From the NCBI GenBank assembly GCA_036346225.1, contig JARFIW010000999.1:1905001-1969000 (forward strand): a DNA stretch of 64,000 nt. The letters are read 5' to 3'. Under the pieces are notes generated by a model that worked only from the letters and a program-made list of their open reading frames with translations, searched no databases and was not told where the DNA came from. Of this stretch, positions 27,501-37,800 are shown piece by piece. The position numbers were made by a program, and so were the translations under genes. The number at the start of each line of letters is the position of its first letter. The first letter of the stretch is position 1. The DNA is from Platerodrilus igneus (taxonomy: Eukaryota; Arthropoda; Insecta; Coleoptera; Lycidae).

Positions 27501-29352
27501 CAAAGCTTCAAATGAAATAAATTAAAAATAAGTAATAAAAACCCTAGATAAAAACTTACTTCTTAGTTGCTGAAGCGGAGCTCAGCTAAACACGTCCGCT
27601 CGCTTCAAGCGGTAACTAGAAAGTCCCATCTGAAGTACAGCTTAATACAGAATGTTTTTTTGACCTTTAATTCTTTCAAATATATCAATTAAAAATATAG
27701 TTCTGTAATCTATATAAAACGGCTGAGCATTTAACTTAATTCTTGTAAACTCGAACAGGATCCTATTCAAGTATCATGAATAAACTGTTATATAAAAATG
27801 AAAACCATATATTTCTTACAGAGAATTAACGTAACTTATTCAATTATAAATATCCAATAAGTATTCAGAGATTAATGCTAGATCTTAATAAAGTAATTGT
27901 TTCGAAAGTCTCCGTACAGATAACTTTGGACAAGCGATGTATATATTATAACATTTGACATTTATCAAAGGTTCTATAAAGGTAGTTCGTTAGTACTACT
28001 GATAAAACCATAGATTTTCCATTTTATCAAGCTATACTAAAAGTTAAAAACACTACGGTTAACAAAGATAGATGAATAGTTACTTGTTGAAGGCTTATAT
28101 AGGATATTATGTACTAGTAATACAGCGTTTGAGGTTTATAAAAAGCATTTTATTTTGTTTGCATATAGGAAGGGTATCTAATGCATCTTCGGTTGAATGT
28201 GTATAGGTTTTGTCTTCAATTTAGCATTTGTAATTTGTGCAGGATACTGTAGCCAATTATAATTTTGAGTTACCTAAAATGAAATATGTTTAATACATTT
28301 AAATTAAAAAGCAACATAAAAATTTTTGAAATGTCAAATAAAATGTAAAAATAAACAAAGCTGTTCTAAAATAGTAATTAGGTAGATTTAAGTTAAATTT
28401 GTTGAATGCATCCCTTATGTTATATTAGTAGTAGGCTAGAAATAAGTTTGTTTTTGTTGGTTGTTATAGTGATAATTGTTTTAAAAGAAGGATTATAAAA
28501 TTTTGAAAGAGTTACAGGGATATAAAAATTTGGTACCATTGAAAATTGTTTAGGCTCAAGAGCTTGTAATAAAAAATTGATAAAATTAATTATACATGTT
28601 AAAGTGCATGCATTTCATTTAATCTGGTAAAGGAAAAGTGAAAGTTAAACGACGAAAATTAATTTAAAGAAAGGAAAATTTCAATATACCAACATCGGGG
28701 CATCCTTTGTTGTGGTTCAGGAGTTGCTGCAGATCAGTTAATTGGTGACGTATAAGGTGTTCGTAGTTGTAGAGTAATAAAACAATTAGTGGTTGAAGTA
28801 GTTTCCATAAGAGAACCTAAAACTAGAAGAAAAACATTATTGTATTTTATATTAAAACATATATTTAATAGGTACTCACGGAAAGCGCTCGAGGCAACTT
28901 TGTGTATCCTGTTTCAATCCTGTACACCCAGACACATTCAACGGAGTTACAGGTATAAAAGTTAATGTTATCTACTCTTCATATTAAGTAATTTGGAATA
29001 AATTAAATTTCAAACGTTAACTAGAATAAATAATTGCAGAATAGATTTATCAATCTTTGTTTAATCGGTTTACGTAAGCACAACTTAGAGGTTAAAATTG
29101 ATTTTGATCGTATACGCTTTAGGCGCCTGTATTTCAATACCTGTAAGGGGATAAAGAACCTACTTCTCCTTACAGAGTTAAAATACTAGATTCAGTTTCC
29201 CTGAGAGAGAGTTTCAACAAGCCGTGGCATAATTGAATTGGAAGAGTTTTATTTAATCATTTACAGACTAACACCATATTACAGGTTGCACCTATTATTT
29301 TACTCGTATATTAAAGCATCATTACACATAAAATATCAACATACATAACATA

Positions 29353-29415
<63 letters not shown>

Positions 29416-31797
29416 TTAATAGAAAGAATAATAAGTTGTCTTAAAGCTTTCTTTCATTGAAGTCAGCAGTAATTATTTCATAGAAGCAACCAACCACATT
29501 TATAAATTTTTTGTAGAGAAGAGAGATATATTATTGGTGTTGGTTTAAATTTTTTTGTGAAGCATAATTTTCGCTATTTGATCTTTCTTTACTTTAATTT
29601 TTTTGTGATAAAGTGACTAGGCTCTAACGTAGCCCTAGTCTAAAATTATTTAGAAGGGATTAAATTTTCAGATGGTACGAAGAAGTCGTTCCCATTCCAG
29701 ATTGCAGAGTCAAAAGTAAGTATTATTTTTTTTACATGTTGCTCGTCTTAAGGATTTTTTTTTTGAAGATTTCCGTATCTGATCTTCGGATAGTTTCTCT
29801 TTATAACATTCATCAAGGTACGGTGGCGTCCAATAAAATCTCTTTTTTTCGTATACCATCCTACGACCCTAGCTCATAGCTCTGCCTTAAGTTGAAGAAG
29901 CTTAGCTGGCTGGAAGATCTCATTAGAGGGACCTTTTTTTTCTCAAAGCCATTTAACATCCTTTTTACCCTGAGCTTAAACGTTAAACAGGAACCCCTTC
30001 TAATCTATCGAGGCTCTGCCGCCTATAAGGTAGAGTAGACACACTATATACCTTTTGAGGAAAAGTGTGTGACAGTTTAACCAAATTAGAGGGGAAATTT
30101 CGTGAGGAACCAGAGTAAGATATGTTCCCAAAATACGGCAGCAGCTCGTTCGGTACTAAAAACGGTAGAGACCATAGGTTCCGGTATGGCATTCTAAGAT
30201 GCGTTATCTCCCAAGTACGCAGCGTACCAAACACGTTTTAAAAAATGATGGCATCCTCTGAGGTAAAAGATTTCAGAGTTAAAATATTCCCCCATTGCTA
30301 TCTCCGGGAGGGGACTACTTCGAAGTATGTGACCAGTAAGCTTGATAAAAGGAAGAGAAGGACCGGAAACATCTTGCAAATCTGGCTAGAAGAATTTGAA
30401 AATTGATGTGGATATGATAGCATTAGACATAGCAGGGAATAGCGAAGTTCGGTAGTCAGAGGCGGGAGTAATAGTGCTAGGCCGCTACCCAGACAAAACA
30501 GCATAACATCCCATGTGTATCTGCTAAAATAAAATGCGGGCGAAGCGCTAGGGCTCCGGTGCCTTTGTTGGTAGATAGTTTGCTTAATGATGAATGTGTA
30601 ATGGGGCTCCTTAGGCCTTTGCCCTCGTCACCGTGGGGCACAGTTCCGGCCGGGTGTCTTTGTTGTAAGATAGTATGGTGAATGGGACTTCGCCCTCGTA
30701 TGGGGCGCTAGTGTCTTTGCTTGATGAGGAACAGGATGTTCTTTAGAGCTTCGCCTCCCTCGTTTTTGTTTTATTCTCATCGCATTAGTTAATTGAATAG
30801 AGAGACTTTTACATTAAGCAAAAATAATACGAAACGTGGTGGATGACGTTTTAAAACATTCTCAAAATGATGGCAGACTGGGGCATAGCATGTTCTGAAC
30901 GGAGCTGTGCCCCATGAGAGATTTTTAGGTTAAGCAAACATAATAAGAAACGTGATGGATGACGTTAAACATTATGAAAAAGATAAATGCTGAATGGGAC
31001 CGCTTAGCCGTGTTCTGAACGTGGCTATGCCCTATGAGAGATTTTTAGGTTAAGCAAAAAATAATAAGAAACACGGTAGATGACGTTAAACATTCTCAAA
31101 ATGATAAATGCGGAATGGAGCTCCTTAGCCGTGTTTTGAATGGGGCTATGCCCCCCTAGGTGATTAACTACTTTGGAGTTTTTTAAGAATCCTTTAGCAG
31201 TGTTTCTGAGAGCTTTAAGAATTATTTTTGTATTAAAATATCAAAAAAATGGCAGAAATTATTTGATTCGTAGTATAATGCTTTTAATTTAAAATATAGG
31301 TGTGTGTATATGCAAAAAACATGTTAAGATATATATGTCGTTATTTTGTTCAAAATATAATTGCACTGAACTCGTACCCGAATCTAACATATAACCTCGT
31401 CTTTTTATCTTAATTATAGCCGTCTGAATTTAAAATATATGCAAATCATGTCGTTATTTAAACCGTGGTGATGTAATCATTCTCAAGTGCTGAATGGGGC
31501 TTCATAGGGTGTTCTGAACAGGATGTGCACCCATTAGGTAATTGAATACCTCAGAAATTTTTAGGTTAAGCAAAAACGTGCATGTGCTAAATAATCCCCT
31601 GAAATTCTCAAAAATTATTTTTGCATTAAATATTTAATATTAAAAAGAAACGCAACAAAATTTTAATGTTTTATTTACAAAAAATTTACAATTTTTAATT
31701 GTCTTTATCTTTTTGTGGAGTGGCGGTAGCAGATTCTTATTTATTCGATTTTTTGTTTTAGCTAGAGTAGTATTAATTTCAAAAAAATTTGTTGGTA

Positions 31798-31837
<40 letters not shown>

Positions 31838-34800
31838 CTATGTATAAACAAGAATTGGAATTATCGTTCTCCAACGTTGGGCTGTCTTATTAATATTGCT
31901 ATAAACTCCCTCCAGGAACTAGACTGGATTTTATCTTGAACCAACCTTGTCAACCAATAACAAAATTTGATACGTTACCGCCTTACTCGTTATCAATTTC
32001 GTATTCAACTTATAGCTCCTCCTTAATTGTTTAAATTATCAAATCACTCTCATTAACTTTATCTTAAAACCTCGACTAGCATTTATTTGGAATTATAAAA
32101 TTCAGTTAATTAGATTCTATATAATAAAATAAATATTATGTACAGTTTTTGTAAATTATTTAAAATACACTTTTCAATTAATTAATGTTGTAAATCTCAT
32201 TTATCAAAAATCATATACTTTTTACTCAAACCCAAAGTCACCAAAAAAACCTATTATTTTTATAAAAAAAGAAGTGTGGAACGTTCAAAACCTCTTATCA
32301 TATCACGCACTTTATACGTATGCAAGTTTTCTTTTTGTTGATTTTTTTTACATTCATTTATATTAAGCAAATTCAATATTCAAATAAAAAAATAGAAAAA
32401 AATGTCTTATAACTAAAAATTTGACCTGGTCTATTTTCTTCGCATTGACGTATCCATAATCAACAAGTATTTCCCATGCATTAAACCATCCATTTAAATA
32501 AAATTTATTTTCCCCCAATTCAGGATTATTACATGCCCATTCGAAATATTGTCTATCCACACGCTTGAACCATTGCATTTAAATTATTGCCATCACCCTC
32601 TGGACTACCATTATTAACTTATACTTATGCACCCCAATTTATTGTCATCTCATTCAGACTTATTACTTCTTATCGATTTCCCCAAACTTAGAATTGGATT
32701 TATCATCCTTCCCAAACTCGAATTTATATTATTATTCTTCCAGGACTCGGAACTTGGAACTCTTATCATTTATTTTTCCCTGACTCGGAATTGCATTATT
32801 CTCCCCAGACTCAGAAATTGTATTTTTCTCCCCGTACTCGGAAGCCCTATTATTATTATGTTTTAGTTTAAATAAATTCCCTAAAATCTACTTACGTTTA
32901 ATCGGCAATCGTAATTTTCATCTTAGTCGCACTTATACAATTTTTCACTTTAATTATTATTACGTATCACACTTTGTCTCAGAGTGACGCACTTCGGCCT
33001 TTGTTGAGTTGAAAACTGCTTCGTTATCACTGTGCCTGTTAATATATCATTGACCTCCTACTCCGTCAGTGGGTATGGTCTACAACCTTGTCGCTCATTT
33101 AAACCAATTAAATCTTTGCATTTAAAGTAGTTTTTGATGTAATTTTCTATGCTTTCCAATAATTGTGGCCTGCTCGCAGGTGCTTCGTTATCAAACAAGC
33201 GGTGTTTTGATGAATCTAATTGTTTTTCCATGTTGTACATAAACAACTGATGCAATTCGACTTTTAATTTTCATACATGCATGTTATTTACGCAATTTTT
33301 AATCACCTCTCTTTATCACAGTTATTAACTATTTGTACGCATTTGCATTATGCTTCCTGAAGCTCTATTTCTTATCTCCGTATTAACCTAATTGTTTGGA
33401 ACTCTTTTAAATGCGTGTTTAATTACACTTTATTATGTTTACTTATAAAATACGCGTGCTTCCACTGAAAAATATTATTATCTGTCTTACCTAAATTAAC
33501 TAAAATTATCTACAGGGTATTAAATATTTACTATTTACCTAATGCATGTCTTTCTTATTCCTACGCTAATTATGCGTCTTCCTGTGTTTATGTGCGTTGC
33601 TTAAAACTATTTATACTTTATATACAGGGTGTTAACTGCTTACTGTTTACAAACTATCTCCATTTCTCAATTCTTTTACTAAATAAATGCAGTTGTCTGC
33701 TTCCTATGATGATTTCTCATTTCTAAACGACCTTTACTATAAAGTACACCCTTAAACAACCCCTTATCACAGCAATATATATATATATATAATTATTTTC
33801 ACTTACCTGCATATTCTAGTTACATGCTAATGAGTTAATAATTTCATGCAGTTTGATTATTTCACCGCAGAAACAAAACATTTTTTTGGCAATACCGTGT
33901 ACCGTTCATTTCAATATAATATAAGTAATTGTTTACGACACAGCTGAATACTGAATGTGACCTAGGCTTTTCTAATTATGGTTTAAATAAAATATAAATA
34001 TATGCAAATCGCACAAAAACAGGTATGTTGTTATTTGTTCATGAAGAAAAACCAAAGTTGTATGCAGGTATTAACTTTAATAGCTTTAGGTTTTATTAAA
34101 TAATAACAATTTTCAGTCATAAATGAAATTAGTTTATAGAAGTAAATACTTTTGCAAATATTGTGCAATACCATCGGAGGTTTGCGAGAAATTTAAGTTA
34201 GATTAATATTGGAAAAGGACCAAATAATGTAGCATAAAAAGCGATAAACAGACGTGTACTAAAACTTAATTGAATCCTAAAAAATATATGTATATCTATG
34301 ACAGGCAACCCAATGTGCATAAATTATGACTTGTTAGGGATAAAGTGATTAATAAGATTGCAAACTACCTATTTGAAATTATCAGTTGGTAATTATATGA
34401 TAGGCAACCCAGCATACACCAATTATGTCTTCTTAGAGTAAACTTCTATTTTTATACTTGATCCGGCAAATCAAGGCTATGACGTCATAGGTGTGCTGTT
34501 GACTACGTTGCCAAATGTTGAAAAATATGTTTTTCATTTAAATACACTATTGCTACGGTGTATATGAACGTTTTAGAGACTCCGGTCATGTACCAAACAC
34601 GCCCTAGATTGTTATGTAGCAAAGCATACCAAGTAAACATGCATTTCACGGTTCAACAACGATTAGTTTGTGAAGAAATATATTATAAGAATAAGCTATC
34701 AATTATAGTTACATTAAAAAAAAATCGTAGAATATTAGGACCAGGTGAAAGCATCTACAAAGTTAACAGTTCTGAATTTAGCTAAAGCTATTAAAAAATG

Positions 34801-37800
34801 GTTCTGTTTTTAGCAATACGGCAACACCAATATATCCTCACAGTGGTTGGTCAAATAAAAATATTACTGCAGTTAATGAAAGTATATGATGGCAACAGGG
34901 CATTGTAATACCAATTGTAAAAACCAGAATATTCTAAAATGTAATGTCAACGTACTATATCTTTTCATACGAATTGGCATTTAGAATTTGTCTGCCTGGA
35001 TTACTATTTTTGACGTCATAGCCTTGATTCGACGGATGGACTATAGGTGAATAACCTAAGTAGCCACCGTTTATTATGTAATATTATTTTTGTATGCATG
35101 GTGATAATAATTTGCAATGTGCAAAATACATTTTTTTGTTGTTAAAAGAACGATTTAATAAAACACAATAAAAAGATTGTGCATTATTTAGTCTAGTTAA
35201 ACTTTACACTGCTAGAGACAACAGTTATTATTAGCAGTAGATGTAGGTATAACAAAATTTTGAGATATTACTTCCTTTAACAATCACATTCCGGAAAATG
35301 TATCTTAGTGAATGACCTCGGGGATTTTACTAATTATAGTCTAAATTAAAATAACAAATCGATATATATGTAAATTATATGCTTCTGGTTCATACGTAAA
35401 ACAACTATTTTACATCATGTATTGTTGATCCTTAATTTTAGCAGAACAAATTTTATATAACCCAAATTTAAGAAAGTAATTATTTACAGGTGTGGTTAAT
35501 TAGAAAAAGTATGTACTATCTTAATAATAATAAACCTACCCGATGTCTTTTTTGTTTACACAACTATAACATACTTTTAAATTTAATACCTTGATAGTGG
35601 AATATAATTTTAATTAAAGGATGTAACATTGTAATATTGTAACATAAAATTTGCATAAGAAAATGCAAAATATATATCCGTTAACAAAAATTCTCCAAGA
35701 TTCTGTTACCCTATATTTTTTATTTTAAGCCTAAGATCGGACATAGTCTTTATGAATTTTCCTTTCATATTTTCTACATAACAATTTTCTTATTTCAAGA
35801 ACAAATTGTGTCAAACTAATTAAATATAATAAGAATGTATGTGAGATTAAGTGAAAAATAATTTAGTTGAAACAGACAAACTAGGAATGTAGGTATATGA
35901 TAGTGGCGTAATTCTTAATACAGGTATTGGCATCTAATCCAAGTTAAGTAGCCTATAAACGTCTTTTTATTCAACATTTCCTATGTGTACATTCAGTTAA
36001 AACTAACAATAGCCTTAAAGGTCGTTTAACTATTTGCTGCAGCAAAACCATTTTCTCTTTTTTAATCAGAAGTTTAATATTTTCCCTTAAAAAATCTCGT
36101 TTGCTAATAAGTACTAGAACCAGCTTACTACATATTCAATACAATCAAAAATAAATTAGAAATCCACTTGCAATAATACTTTTACAAAAATTGTTTTGCA
36201 GCATCTCTGTTCTGGATACGGACTAGTTCTGTTCGCAGCTTTAATCATGCTGTCAGTTCCGATTAAAGCTTTGATTACAATATATTCTGGTTTATAGTTT
36301 TAAATGATTGGACTTGTCAGGAGTTAGATTAACTGGTGTTGTCTGGAGTTAGGTTAGGTTACTTGGACTTGTGTGAACTAGATAGTAGGAAGAATTGATA
36401 GGTTAGGTCAGCGTCGCCGGCCCGGCAATGCTAACCTAACCTATCAATTTGCGGTTAATTTATAATATGTTGAAGAGAGTGCACTATTTTGAATCATTCA
36501 AATCATATAAAAACATACATCATCATTTTGTTCATCATTTTGTTTTCGACCTTACTTAAGGTCGGTTTGACGCAGTTCTAATTTATTTTCTATTTTGTGC
36601 TAATACCCTTCACAACCTAAATTTCTAATAATTTGACTAATATAGCTTGGTCTAGGTCTCCCTATACTCTTCTATTTTTTTCTTATATACCTGGCTCTAC
36701 ATACATATTAGTAACCTGATCGTTGTTAAAGAACTCCAACATATTTACATGATTCCCTTTTATAAGGAAATTAAATATAACCTGGTTATCCGCTTCAAAA
36801 AAGGAAAAGTGTTAAATTATATGTTATGGTAAGGCTTAAGCAACGAAACGCCGCCAACATGCCATACCGTTCACTAATTGTGAGTTACGTCATGGTGACA
36901 TTAATTAAGTTATATGTTATGGTAAGTCTTAAGCAACGAATCGCTGCCAACATGCCAGATTGCTAACTACTTGTAAGAATTGTCATGCTGACGTTTAGTT
37001 AACTGATTTTTATTTATTTATTTTTGTTTTGTTTTCAAACTTACTTAAGGTCGGTTTGACACAGCTCTAAATTCTTTTCTATTCTGAGCTATTCTAAAAG
37101 GTCTGCATACCCTTCACAACCTAAATCTCTAATAATTTGACTAATTGTGACATGCCAAAATTGGCATTGTACATTTTTAAATATGTGACTAAATTCCCGC
37201 TATTATTTCAAATAAACTGGTTAAATTTCCGCCATCCCGGACAGTTGCGTCGGCGCAAAAGAATGCGCAGGCGCAGTGTGAGTGGGCAAGTGCGCGGAGC
37301 GACACGATATTATTAGCCACGAGACATCGAACGGTAACGTTTACCTATGTCGTGTTTTTTTGTCTTCTCTTTTTTAGTATGTAGTTGCCTCCTTATCTTG
37401 TCTTATCGTTCCTTACCTGGTTACTCCTATCGTACCGCTACGAACGACGAAAGAAAAAGACAAATAAGTTTGGATTCAACAATGGCGTGACGCAACCCAC
37501 CCAAACAAGGAGATGCCCTAAGATTGAACTGCAAGGCGCATTTTAAGTGAGTACTTTGCTTTATTTTTGTTTTAAAATAATAATTGTATCATTGTAACCG
37601 TGTTTGTGTTTGGCATTTGATACAATTTGCCACATAATTATGTCATAATATTATCTATTGTGCAATATTCTGAAACGTGGACCGTGGCAGTGGTGCCAAG
37701 TGTAACATAATATAGCTTTGTCTAGGCCTCCCTATTCTATTTTCATTTGGTAGTTTATAATCTAAGACCTTACTAAATAGTCCCTCATGTCTTAACTGGT

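Noticed and set aside
36340..36450. Telomeric TTAGG repeat
   Set aside because: Only a few TTAGGTTAGG words, inside a short palindrome; not a telomeric run.
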